Below are positions 1 through 6,100 of a stretch of DNA of 8,167 nt, one piece after another. The notes below the pieces were generated by a model. It ran no database searches. It had not been told where the DNA came from and saw only the letters and a program-made list of their open reading frames with translations. The position numbers and the translations under genes are program-made. This stretch comes from Ruminococcus sp. (lineage in GTDB: Bacteria > Bacillota > Clostridia > Oscillospirales > Acutalibacteraceae), in assembly GCA_004556705.1 (NCBI GenBank), contig SFGA01000071.1:1-8167 (forward strand), read 5' to 3'. Within the stretch, counting starts at the first letter, position 1; each line of letters opens with the position of its first letter.

Positions 1-33
1 CTTCTTTCTTGGTTAATGTTTTGTTGCAATCTC

Positions 34-42
34 ATTATACCA
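34..42 (-). promoter_or_regulatory. Possible extended -10 promoter reading leftward out of the window
   Basis: On the minus strand the sequence reads TGG followed by a perfect TATAAT, which is a TGn-extended -10 element. No convincing -35 hexamer is seen at the usual distance. It would drive a gene lying left of the window, which cannot be seen here. It lies downstream of the TnpV terminator, so it would restart transcription after it. The element is short and could be chance in AT-rich DNA. Confidence 0.3.
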
Positions 43-110
43 TATTTTGAAGTTACTTCTCTTTCTTTTTGGGTCACATCATTTTAACACATACATTTAG
101 AATATTTTTC

Positions 111-140
111 AAAAAAAGCAGAGCCGAAGCTCCGCTTTTT
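111..140 (-). terminator. Rho-independent terminator of the TnpV operon
   Basis: On the minus strand GCGGAGC, a TTCG tetraloop and GCTCTGC form a 7-bp stem with one G-T wobble (118-124 with 129-135). It is followed by seven T residues (A tract 111-117 on the plus strand). It begins only a few bases after the TnpV-like stop codon at 142. A T tract at 136-140 lets it also act from the other side, though weakly. Confidence 0.85.
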
Positions 141-141
141 C

Positions 142-441
142 TCAGCAAAATATAAGTTCTGAGTTTACCACATTTGTCACTCTTGACTTGATACTGTTCA
201 TTCTACAAACCCAATCCATCTGATTCTCAGCTTTTTGTTGTTCGGTGATGCCCTCAATCTCGGCGTATTGTCTCACCAGCAGGTCGAACATATCCTGTGC
301 GTCCCGATCAAGATCACGCAGATACTGTTCAAGTGTTCCATTCATACGCATAACATTGATTACAGTCGGGCTATACTTTTTCAAGTAATCATAGTGCCGC
401 TGTCCCCAAACACCTATGTTCTTTACAAATTCATCTTTCAT
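142..441 (-). CDS. tnpV: TnpV-like transposon-encoded protein
   Basis: The 99-residue protein contains the blocks I associate with TnpV of Tn4451-type and related Firmicutes mobile elements: GVWGQRH near residue 10, a helical stretch with YLRDLDRDAQDMF, then GITEQQKAENQMDWV and a VVNSELI end. TnpV has no established catalytic role; it is a cargo or accessory protein of integrative elements. The ATG overlaps the stop of the 60-aa gene by ATGA, so the two are translationally coupled. From memory, typical TnpV proteins are about 120 residues and have roughly 25 more at the N-terminus, so this is a short version or has lost its start region. No recombinase accompanies it in the window, so it may be a relic. 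A terminator follows directly. Confidence 0.75.
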   Translation of the reverse strand: MKDEFVKNIGVWGQRHYDYLKKYSPTVINVMRMNGTLEQYLRDLDRDAQDMFDLLVRQYAEIEGITEQQKAENQMDWVCRMNSIKSRVTNVVNSELIFC

Positions 442-620
442 ACTCTCACACTCACTTTCTTTGACGGTGATTTAATGATTTTGAAAAGCAAAGCATCCAC
501 ATCCTCAGTCGGTTTATTTTGCTCAAGATACATTGTTCTTGCGACATTGACACAACCGACGAGCAGGCGGTGCTCAAAATCATCAAGGGTTACTTTGTGC
601 TTAACATCTTTAACTTTCAT
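438..620 (-). CDS. Small conserved mobile-element protein, function unknown
   Basis: A 60-residue protein begins MKVKDVKHKVTLDDFEHR and ends in a basic KKVSVRV tail. It resembles short proteins I recall next to TnpV or mobilisation genes in Firmicutes elements, which share a KVTLDDFEHR opening and a short C-terminal basic stretch. That recollection is the only family evidence and no function is known to me. A strong AAGGAGG Shine-Dalgarno sequence (631-637 region on the minus strand) lies before the ATG. The stop overlaps the TnpV start as ATGA. The gene is probably the first of a two-gene operon whose promoter lies within or beside the 634-705 repeat. Confidence 0.65.
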   Translation of the reverse strand: MKVKDVKHKVTLDDFEHRLLVGCVNVARTMYLEQNKPTEDVDALLFKIIKSPSKKVSVRV

Positions 621-633
621 AATGCAAAATCCT

Positions 634-705
634 CCTTTGCAAGTACATTGTACCGCAAAAGAGGATTATTGAAAAATGTGCGTTTTTGAGATATGATTGT
701 ACGTT
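634..705 (+). repeat. Direct repeat, left copy (72 bp)
   Basis: This stretch matches 7922-7995 in the same orientation with about 5 substitutions and 2 single-base indels (about 90% identity by eye). It ends ATATGATTGTACGTT in both copies. Its first 31 bases form an imperfect palindrome, with CCTTTGC and GCAAAAGAGG flanking GTAC-ATT-GTAC. The left copy lies just upstream of the 60-aa gene, so it also holds that operon's upstream region; TACAAT on the minus strand (647-652) with TTTTCA 17 bp behind it is a weak promoter candidate. The right copy has no such gene next to it. The pair brackets the redox gene cluster and could be old attachment or element-end sequence. Confidence 0.8.
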
Positions 706-1089
706 AAATACTGTCCGGTTCACAGTAGCGTTTGGAAACCGCATCTTATGCTTAAAAGAGTTGTAACAGGTTTTGAAATTGATAACATCCACGCAGTATT
801 CCTACTAAGAAAGAATCTTTAGTATTGTTGTCTTGAACCATTATACAGGTTAGGCTACGTTTTCTTATCGAAAATATGCCGCCGTTCTGAACATAAAAAA
901 GCGGAGAACAATCCTATCGTATCGCTGTAAACCGCCGACGTGGCGCCATTCGTACAAAAATAGTCATATGTCCAATATTCAAAGCTTTGGCGAAGAAATG
1001 AAACGACTTGCTGATGTTCCTTCCTCATTTTTTAAGAACATTATGTAAAAAACGAGATTAACAAGTACATCGCCTCAGTTTGCTTTTTT
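706..1089. other. Gene-poor interval with no confident gene
   Basis: About 380 bases between the left repeat and the first redox promoter hold no convincing gene. The best coding-like piece is a 26-codon reading frame from ATG 968 to TAA 1048 (MSNIQSFGEEMKRLADVPSS and onward). Its frame stays open upstream to at least position 885 without a start signal, so it could be the tail of a decayed gene. No Shine-Dalgarno site precedes the ATG. I do not recognise the peptide. No clear hairpin, promoter or repeat was seen here. Confidence 0.5.
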
Positions 1090-1129
1090 GTGATAACATC
1101 ACGGAAAATTCTTTGTATTATGGTATAAT
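1090..1129 (+). promoter_or_regulatory. Promoter and operator 1, before the rhodanese lipoprotein
   Basis: The near-palindrome GTGATAACATCAC (1090-1102) continues as GGAA. The extended -10 TGGTATAAT follows (TATAAT 1124-1129). The region where a -35 box should sit (about 1101-1106, ACGGAA) does not resemble TTGACA and is partly inside the operator. The operator centre lies 28 bases before the -10, that is near -40 from the expected start. That is the classical position of a class II activator of the Crp/Fnr type. The same arrangement occurs at 1550-1590 and 6101-6141. Confidence 0.75.
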
Positions 1130-1160
1130 ATCTTCAAAAACAAATAAGCGAGGTTGCGAT

Positions 1161-1553
1161 ATGAAACTGAAAGTTGTTCCCCTTTTACTTGTAATATTGC
1201 TTCTTGCCGGTTGTGCGGAGACGACAGGCGGCGAGAACGATGCAACATATAGGCAGATCACTATGAGCGAGGCTGTGGAAATGATGGCAAGCGAAAGCGA
1301 TTACATCATTCTCGACGTGCGCCGTCCCGACGAATTCTCCGCAGGGCATATTCCTAATGCTGTCAATATTCCGAATGAAAGCATCGGTGCAGATGAAATC
1401 GACGAGCTTCCTGACAAGGACAGGCTTATTCTCGTGTATTGCCGGAGCGGTAACCGCAGTAAGCAAGCATCCGAAAAGCTTGTCAGGCTCGGATATACAA
1501 ACATTGTTGAATTTGGCGGTATTCTCGATTGGAAAGGCGAAATAGAAAAGTGA
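1161..1553 (+). CDS. Rhodanese-like lipoprotein (exported sulfurtransferase)
   Basis: The 130-residue product starts with a short basic and hydrophobic signal peptide and a lipobox LLAGC (lipidated Cys18), so it should be anchored on the outer face of the membrane. One rhodanese domain follows: DVRRPDEFSAGHIPNAVNIP near residues 52-71 and the active loop CRSGNRS with the persulfide-forming Cys94. Such domains move sulfane sulfur between thiols. The loop has the length of single-domain thiosulfate or persulfide sulfurtransferases. I chose ATG 1161 because the signal peptide begins there and GCGAGG precedes it; the frame is open further upstream but lacks start signals. The gene has its own operator-promoter, and its TGA lies inside the operator of the following thioredoxin gene. 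The physiological sulfur donor cannot be read from the sequence. Confidence 0.88.
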   Translation: MKLKVVPLLLVILLLAGCAETTGGENDATYRQITMSEAVEMMASESDYIILDVRRPDEFSAGHIPNAVNIPNESIGADEIDELPDKDRLILVYCRSGNRSKQASEKLVRLGYTNIVEFGGILDWKGEIEK

Positions 1554-1590
1554 TAATATCACGGAAGAAACCGAAAAACTGTGATATACT
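1550..1590 (+). promoter_or_regulatory. Promoter and operator 2, before thioredoxin
   Basis: GTGATAATATCAC (1550-1562) is a perfect palindrome with 6-bp arms and one central base, followed by GGAA. The extended -10 TGATATACT follows (TATACT 1585-1590), with its first base 29 bases after the palindrome centre. The -35 region does not match consensus. The operator overlaps the stop codon (1551-1553) of the upstream lipoprotein gene, so thioredoxin and the genes after it can be expressed on their own. Confidence 0.75.
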
Positions 1591-1621
1591 CTATATGTAA
1601 ACAAAACAAGGAGGACAAAAA

Positions 1622-1927
1622 ATGTCAGTCATCAAAATCAATAAAGGCAATTTTCAAAATGAAGTTATAAATTCCGAAAGCACTGTGCTTCTCGATTTTT
1701 ATGCCGATTGGTGCGGTCCCTGCCGTATGGTCAGTCCCATCGTGGATGAGATTGCAGAGGAAAGAGTAGACATTAAAGTCGGAAAAATCAATGTGGACGA
1801 GGAAAGTGAGCTGGCAAGTAAGTTTGGAATCTACAGCATTCCCGCCCTTGTGGTTATGAAAGACGGCAAAGTCGTAAACCAAGCGGTAGGTGCCCGACCG
1901 AAAGCACAGATTCTTGCTATGCTGTGA
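1622..1927 (+). CDS. trxA: Thioredoxin
   Basis: The 101-residue protein is a normal-length cytosolic thioredoxin. It has the WCGPC active site (Cys31 and Cys34), the buried DFYADWCGPC strand-turn and the cis-proline in YSIPALVV (Pro74). It reduces disulfides and, in this setting, probably protein or low-molecular-weight persulfides. AAGGAGG at 1608-1614 precedes the ATG. The stop TGA at 1925-1927 overlaps the Shine-Dalgarno region of the next rhodanese gene, so the two are coupled. No thioredoxin reductase gene is next to it; reduction must come from an enzyme outside the window or from the flavoprotein at 2256-3947. Confidence 0.95.
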   Translation: MSVIKINKGNFQNEVINSESTVLLDFYADWCGPCRMVSPIVDEIAEERVDIKVGKINVDEESELASKFGIYSIPALVVMKDGKVVNQAVGARPKAQILAML

Positions 1928-1935
1928 GGTGCGAT

Positions 1936-2256
1936 ATGGGACTTTTCAGTTTTTTGCAAACAAAAGATATCAACAGCGGTGTGAGAAGTTTTCTTTCCAC
2001 TGAAGGCGCGGTGCTTTTGGATGTACGCACGCCGGAGGAATACGCCGAGGGGCATATTGTGGGAAGTAAAAATATCCCTCTGCAAAGCATAGAAAAAACA
2101 GAATCGGTTATCACAGACAAAAGTACTCCGCTTTTTGTTCATTGCAGAAGCGGTGCAAGAAGCGCACAGGCAACAAGCATTCTCAAAAGAATGGGATATA
2201 CAAATATAGAGGATATTGGCGGTATTATGTCCTACCGTGGAAAGGTGGTCAAGTGA
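1936..2256 (+). CDS. Single-domain cytosolic rhodanese
   Basis: The 106-residue protein is one rhodanese domain. DVRTPEEYAEGHI (about residues 29-41) carries the conserved Asp and Arg, and the active loop is CRSGARS with Cys70. It has no signal peptide, so it is a cytosolic sulfurtransferase. I prefer ATG 1936 because GAGG (1926-1929) lies six bases before it. A GTG at 1924 is in frame but overlaps the thioredoxin stop and has no good site. Its TGA overlaps the ATG of the following flavoprotein by one base (TGATG), so thioredoxin, rhodanese and flavoprotein form one tightly coupled operon. The likely role is to pass sulfane sulfur to or from the flavoprotein. Confidence 0.9.
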   Translation: MGLFSFLQTKDINSGVRSFLSTEGAVLLDVRTPEEYAEGHIVGSKNIPLQSIEKTESVITDKSTPLFVHCRSGARSAQATSILKRMGYTNIEDIGGIMSYRGKVVK

Positions 2257-3947
2257 TGAAAATAGTAATTGTAGGCGGCGTTGCCGGAGGGGCTACCGCG
2301 GCGGCAAGAATACGCAGACTTGACGAAAAAGCCGAAATCGTTGTTTTTGAGCGTTCGGGATATATTTCATATGCAAATTGCGGATTGCCCTATTACATCG
2401 GCGGCACCATTGAAGACGAGGGTGACCTTACCCTACAAACACCGGAAAGCTTTTATAAACGGTTTAGAGTGGGGATGAATGTGTATCACGAGGTTACGGC
2501 AATTCATCCTGAAAAGAAAACCGTCACCGTCAAAAATCTCCAAAACGGCGAGGTCTTTGAGGAAAGCTATGACAAACTCATTTTGTCCCCGGGTGCAAAA
2601 CCTGTAAAACCGAAATTTGAAGGAATCGACTCGGATAAAATATTTACCCTGCGCACGGTTGAAGACACTCTGAAAATAAAAAAACACATAGATGAAAATC
2701 ATCCGAAATCAGCAGTTATAGTGGGCGGCGGATTTATCGGAATCGAGGTGGCAGAAAATCTCAGTGAACTGGGGATAGATGTTACGCTTGTGGAAGCCGC
2801 CGACCAACTAATGGCACCTTTTGACAGAGATATGGCGTCTTTTATTCACTCAGAAGTGCGCAAAAACGGTGTAAATCTTATGCTCGGTCGATTTGTTGAG
2901 GGCTTTGCCAATTCAGAAGATGGCATTGATATAAAACTAAAGAATTCGCCCACGCTTCATGCCGATATGGTGGTTATGGCAATCGGTGTTGCGCCCGAAA
3001 CCGCACTTGCAAAGGACGCAGGGCTTGAACTTGGTATCAAGGGCAGTATCGTGGTTAACGACAGAATGGAAACCTCTGTTCCCGACATTTATGCCGTTGG
3101 TGATGCGGTGCAGGTTAAAAACTTTGTAACCGACGAAAATGCGCTTATTTCTCTCGCCGGCCCTGCCAATAAGCAAGGCAGAATTGCCGCCGACAACATT
3201 TGCGGTATTGAAAGCCGATATGGGGGAAGTCAGGGCAGCTCTGTCATCAAGATATTTGATATGACCGCCGCTTCTACAGGCATCAATGAAAAGACGGCGA
3301 AATCGGTCGGAATTTCCTGCGATAAGGTTATTCTTTCCCCTATGAGCCATGCGGGATATTATCCCGGCGGCAAGGTAATGACTATGAAGGTGTTGTTTGA
3401 AAAGGACACCTTCCGTCTGCTCGGTGCTCAAATCGTCGGATTTGACGGGGTAGACAAGCGGATTGATGTCATTGCAACCGCCATTCGTGCCGGATTGAAG
3501 GCTTACAAGCTGTCAGAACTCGACCTTGCCTACGCTCCGCCTTATTCCTCTGCCAAAGACCCCGTAAACATGGCAGGCTTTATCATTGAAAATATCAAAA
3601 ACGGCATAGTCAAGCAGTGGTACTACGAAGACACCGAGAGTTTGCAAAAAGATGACAATGTAACACGCCTCGATACACGGACACCTGCTGAGTACAGTCG
3701 CGGTCATGTGGAGGGATTTATCAATATTCCCGTTGATGAGCTTCGTGAACGCATCAGTGAACTTGACAGTAGCAAGCCTGTGTATGTTATTTGCCAAAGC
3801 GGACTTCGCAGTTATATCGCCACGCGAATTCTTACAGGCAACGGTTTTGACTGCTACAACTTTGCAGGCGGCTTCCGTTTTTATGATGCGGTGTATAATG
3901 ATAAAGCACTAAATAAAAAATCCACCCCTTGCGGAATGGATAATTAG
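2256..3947 (+). CDS. CoA-disulfide / persulfide reductase with C-terminal rhodanese domain
   Basis: The 563-residue protein has three parts. An FAD domain starts MKIVIVGGVAGGATAAARIR, with redox Cys42 in SYANCGLPYYIGG, as in CoA-disulfide reductases. An NAD(P)H-binding insert carries VIVGGGFIGIEVAENL near residues 153-168, and YAVGDAVQV closes the FAD site. A dimerisation domain follows, with SHAGYYPGG and the AYAPPYSSAKDPVN block typical of this family. The last 110 or so residues are a rhodanese domain (LDTRTPAEYSRGH, active Cys513 in CQSGLRS). Enzymes of this layout reduce CoA-persulfide, CoA disulfide or polysulfide with NAD(P)H. ATG 2256 is chosen because it overlaps the rhodanese stop and begins exactly at the Rossmann strand; the open frame upstream is shadow. 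The length is normal and no lesion is seen. The exact substrate is an inference. Confidence 0.92.
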   Translation: MKIVIVGGVAGGATAAARIRRLDEKAEIVVFERSGYISYANCGLPYYIGGTIEDEGDLTLQTPESFYKRFRVGMNVYHEVTAIHPEKKTVTVKNLQNGEVFEESYDKLILSPGAKPVKPKFEGIDSDKIFTLRTVEDTLKIKKHIDENHPKSAVIVGGGFIGIEVAENLSELGIDVTLVEAADQLMAPFDRDMASFIHSEVRKNGVNLMLGRFVEGFANSEDGIDIKLKNSPTLHADMVVMAIGVAPETALAKDAGLELGIKGSIVVNDRMETSVPDIYAVGDAVQVKNFVTDENALISLAGPANKQGRIAADNICGIESRYGGSQGSSVIKIFDMTAASTGINEKTAKSVGISCDKVILSPMSHAGYYPGGKVMTMKVLFEKDTFRLLGAQIVGFDGVDKRIDVIATAIRAGLKAYKLSELDLAYAPPYSSAKDPVNMAGFIIENIKNGIVKQWYYEDTESLQKDDNVTRLDTRTPAEYSRGHVEGFINIPVDELRERISELDSSKPVYVICQSGLRSYIATRILTGNGFDCYNFAGGFRFYDAVYNDKALNKKSTPCGMDN

Positions 3948-3962
3948 CAAAAAAACAAAAGA

Positions 3963-4003
3963 AAAAGCGCCCGGAAATCCGTCATGGAAATCTCGGCGCT
4001 TTT
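3963..4003. terminator. Bidirectional terminator between convergent genes
   Basis: AAAAGCGCC (3963-3971) pairs with GGCGCTTTT (3995-4003), a 9-bp perfect stem with a 23-base loop. On the plus strand a T-rich tail follows; on the minus strand a T-rich tract follows the stem as well. It begins 15 bases after the flavoprotein stop and ends just before the ZIP stop on the other strand, so it can end both transcripts. Confidence 0.75.
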
Positions 4004-4006
4004 CTT

Positions 4007-4667
4007 CTATCCAAACAAAACATCTACAACAAGCATGACACAAAAGCCCACAAGCAAAGCATAAGTGGCGCCTCGCTCACTTCCGTGCGAATGTGTTTCG
4101 GGTATCATTTCGTCGCTGATGACATAAAGCATCGTTCCTCCGGCAAAAGCAAGGGCAAAGGGCAAAACTGCCGTGGAAATACTGACGGCAAAATAGCCGA
4201 TTAGCGTGCCCACGACCTCGACGAGTCCCGTGATCATGGCAAGAATGAAGGTCTTTCGAGGGCTGATACCTGCGGCAAGCGCCTACACCGGCGGCTATTC
4301 CCTCGGGCAAATTATGTATGGCAATCGCCAAGACGAACAGAAGTACACGGCTCAAGTTTGCATTGTTATGAGATTCTGCTTCGTCTCCCACGAATTTATG
4401 TAAATGCGGCACCAATTTGTCGATAATATTGAGGCAAACCGCACCGGCAAAAATACCTGCAACCGTAATAAGAATCCCGAATTTCCCGCCGTATTCAAGA
4501 GACGGAATAATCAGGCCAAGCACAGCCGCCGCAAGCATCACGCCTGCAGCAAAGGATAATACAATATCCGAGAATCTATGGGATATCTTTTTGAAAATAA
4601 AACCGATCAGTGCACCGAAAACAGTCGCACCGCCCACACCGAGTGCGGTAAGCAAAACAAGCTCCAT
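4007..4667 (-). pseudogene. ZIP-family metal transporter, broken by a deletion and frameshift
   Basis: The first part (from ATG 4667 to about 4283, some 128 residues) is a clear ZIP permease: GVGGATVFGALIGF, several hydrophobic helices, then IAIHNLPEGIAAGVG with the metal-site HNxPEG motif. After that the frame turns to nonsense. In another frame the protein resumes at about 4279 as LAAGISPRKTFILAMITGL and ends with helices including GGTMLYVISDEMIPETHSH and a stop at 4007. Against remembered family members about 30 residues are missing at the junction, including the second xNIPEG metal-site motif of the next helix. ZIP proteins import zinc, iron or manganese. The ATG follows the regulator's stop with a 3-base gap and a GGGGAG site, so the two share an operon. 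A sequencing or assembly fault is an alternative. Confidence 0.8.
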
Positions 4668-4670
4668 AAC

Positions 4671-5189
4671 CTATCTCCCCGCTATTTTTGCAAGTATGTC
4701 TTCATTAATAATCTCAACTGTACCTCGGGACAATTTGACCGCACCCTCGCCGACGAAATACTTGAGCATACGCGTCACAACCTCCCGAGGATTTCCTAAA
4801 TGATTTCCGATTTCCTCATGAGTGATCTTTAAAGAGCGACTTGCCATAACTTCGTTGGTGTAATTAGCAAGAGGTGCGGATTTTTCCATAATACTGCGGT
4901 AAATATCCGAGGGAATAATAACTGCATCGGTGTCCTTTTCGGCACAAAGAGCAATGTCAAACTGAATACTGTTCATCATACAGGACGCCGAGAAAAGACA
5001 AATATCCCGCTCAAATAGGCGGTATAGGGTAATCTCTCTGCCGTCTTCGGAAACCGTGTAAGCACGAAGCTGTCCCGAAGTGACAAGAATAAGTCCCATA
5101 CAGTCACCGCCTGTATGGATAAGGTCGCCTCTATTGTGGTGCAGTTCTCTGACACTTGCAGACAAAGTATGCTGTTCATTTATACACAA
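4671..5189 (-). CDS. Crp/Fnr-type transcription regulator lacking its dimerisation helix
   Basis: The 172-residue product is shorter than the usual 220-230. Residues about 10-95 are a cyclic-nucleotide-binding-type beta barrel (GDLIHTGGDCMGLILV, GREITLYRLFERDICLFSASC). Residues 121-145 are a helix-turn-helix (ITHEEIGNHLGNPREVVTRM). Between MASR (to 118) and SLKITHEE (from 119) family members carry about 34 residues of long dimerisation helix (a stretch like FSDVMW...FDKRLAAFLLEE). Here it is absent, in frame (junction near 4835). The N-terminus also seems some 25 residues short. The start is TTG 5189: GGAGG (5196-5200) lies six bases upstream and no ATG fits. Cys30, Cys64 and Cys70 could matter for redox sensing. 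It heads an operon with the ZIP gene and is the obvious candidate to bind the three GTGAT operators, though a protein without this helix may not dimerise. Confidence 0.85.
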   Translation of the reverse strand: MCINEQHTLSASVRELHHNRGDLIHTGGDCMGLILVTSGQLRAYTVSEDGREITLYRLFERDICLFSASCMMNSIQFDIALCAEKDTDAVIIPSDIYRSIMEKSAPLANYTNEVMASRSLKITHEEIGNHLGNPREVVTRMLKYFVGEGAVKLSRGTVEIINEDILAKIAGR

Positions 5190-5215
5190 TTTGCACCTCC
5201 AAAGGTGATGGAATC

Positions 5216-5244
5216 AGTATACTATAATTTCGGGCATATGTCAA
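5216..5244 (-). promoter_or_regulatory. Consensus promoter of the Crp/Fnr regulator gene
   Basis: On the minus strand TTGACA (5239-5244), a 17-bp spacer and TATACT (5216-5221) form a near-perfect vegetative promoter. The -35 box and most of the spacer lie inside the left arm of the 20-bp inverted repeat. The transcript would start around 5209, just before the GGAGG site and the TTG start. Confidence 0.85.
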
Positions 5245-5279
5245 TAACTTTGCCAATCATTATTGACATATGCCCGAAA
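5228..5279. repeat. Perfect 20-bp inverted repeat covering both divergent promoters
   Basis: TTTCGGGCATATGTCAATAA (5228-5247) is the exact reverse complement of 5260-5279, separated by 12 bases. Each arm holds a TTGACA -35 box pointing outward and a GRCATATGYC-like near-palindrome that could be the operator unit. The two promoters are therefore sequence twins from -35 to about -19, so one protein should act on both equally. Candidates are the DUF134-type regulator or the Crp/Fnr protein, both encoded beside it. Confidence 0.9.
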
Positions 5280-5291
5280 CTTTGTTATAAT
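5263..5291 (+). promoter_or_regulatory. Consensus promoter of the DUF134-NifX gene
   Basis: TTGACA (5263-5268), a 17-bp spacer and TATAAT (5286-5291) match the vegetative consensus perfectly. The -35 box lies in the right arm of the inverted repeat. Transcription would begin near 5298, a few bases before the AAAGGAGG site at 5306-5313. Confidence 0.9.
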
Positions 5292-5321
5292 ATCACTGTA
5301 TTTGTAAAGGAGGTAATGATA

Positions 5322-6095
5322 TTGTCAAGACCTAAAAAATGCCGCAGGGTGTGCCGGTTTCCCGAAAATCTTGAATTTTCAACCATGGAAAAACAGGTGT
5401 CAGAACCTATCATTTTGACAGTGGACGAATATGAGACAATACGCCTGATTGATAAAGAAGGGCTTAGCCAAGAAGAATGCGGAACACAGCTCGGAGTAGG
5501 AAGAACAACGGCACAAAAAATTTACGAAACTGCAAGAAGAAAATTAGCCGACGCTTTGGTTCTCGGACGCTCCCTTAAAATAGAAGGCGGCGAGTATTAT
5601 CTCTGCAACGGAAACTCGGAATTTTGCTATAAAAGAGATTGTGCCAAACGGCAACAAATAAAGGAATACAATATTGAAAAAGGAGAAAATGTTATGAGAA
5701 TTGCTGTAACTTACGAAAACGGTGAAATCTTCCAACATTTCGGTCATACCGAACAGTTTAAGGTTTATGATGTTGAAGAGGGTAAAGTAATAGAAAGCCG
5801 CATTATTGACACAAACGGTCAAGGACACGGTGCACTTGCCGATGTTCTTCATGCACTGAATGTCGATATTATTATCTGCGGCGGTATTGGAGGCGGTGCG
5901 CAGATGGCACTTGCGTCTTTGGGAATCAAGTTGTACGGTGGTGTATCGGGCAATGCAGATGCGGCAGTGGAAGCATTTCTTGCAAATAACCTTGACTACG
6001 ACCCCGATGTTCGTTGCAATCATCACGAACACGGGAATGAAGTAAATGCTTGCGGTAGCCACGGCTGCGGAAAAGGGTATTGCGGCAATCATTAA
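5322..6095 (+). CDS. DUF134 (sigma-like HTH) fused to a NifX / FeMo-cofactor-type domain
   Basis: The 257-residue product has two domains. Residues 1-95 are a DUF134 protein: SRPKKCRRVC start, EYETIRLIDKEGLSQEECG, then a sigma-70-region-4-like helix-turn-helix (GVGRTTAQKIYETARRKLAD, about 58-77). Residues 125-225 are a dinitrogenase iron-molybdenum cofactor (NifX/NifB C-terminal) type fold, with FQHFGHTEQFKVYDVEEGK and IIICGGIGGGAQMALASLGI. The last 30 residues are rich in His and Cys (CNHHEHGNEVNACGSHGCGK) and look metal-binding. TTG 5322 is preferred: AAAGGAGG ends eight bases before it, while ATG 5316 is only two bases away. ATG 5694 has its own AGGAG eight bases upstream, so the second domain may also be made alone. 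No nitrogenase genes are present, so a metal- or Fe-S-linked regulatory role is inferred. Confidence 0.85.
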   Translation: MSRPKKCRRVCRFPENLEFSTMEKQVSEPIILTVDEYETIRLIDKEGLSQEECGTQLGVGRTTAQKIYETARRKLADALVLGRSLKIEGGEYYLCNGNSEFCYKRDCAKRQQIKEYNIEKGENVMRIAVTYENGEIFQHFGHTEQFKVYDVEEGKVIESRIIDTNGQGHGALADVLHALNVDIIICGGIGGGAQMALASLGIKLYGGVSGNADAAVEAFLANNLDYDPDVRCNHHEHGNEVNACGSHGCGKGYCGNH

Positions 6096-6100
6096 GAAGT

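Noticed and set aside
235..672. A 145-codon plus-strand frame over the TnpV operon
   Set aside because: The opposite strand carries the coupled genes with a strong Shine-Dalgarno site and a matching terminator; this frame has neither.
952..975. A CATATG-containing stretch resembling the 5228-5279 operator arm (minus strand ATTGGACATATGAC)
   Set aside because: It shares only about ten bases with an insertion, has no partner arm and no promoter nearby, so chance is the simpler reading.
968..1048. A 26-residue peptide gene
   Set aside because: There is an ATG but no ribosome site, and the frame is open upstream, so it could equally be the tail of a decayed gene or chance.
2937..3431. A 164-codon open frame on the minus strand inside the flavoprotein gene
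   Set aside because: It lies wholly antisense to a clear, motif-complete enzyme, has no ribosome site, and its translation shows no recognisable domain.
4417..4803. A 128-codon plus-strand frame over the ZIP and regulator genes
   Set aside because: The minus strand shows the HNLPEG helix motif and the regulator's helix-turn-helix, so this is a shadow frame.
5201..5215. The CCAAAGGTGATGG stretch before the regulator as a fourth GTGAT operator
   Set aside because: Only one half-site is present, without the ATCAC partner or the CGGAA extension.
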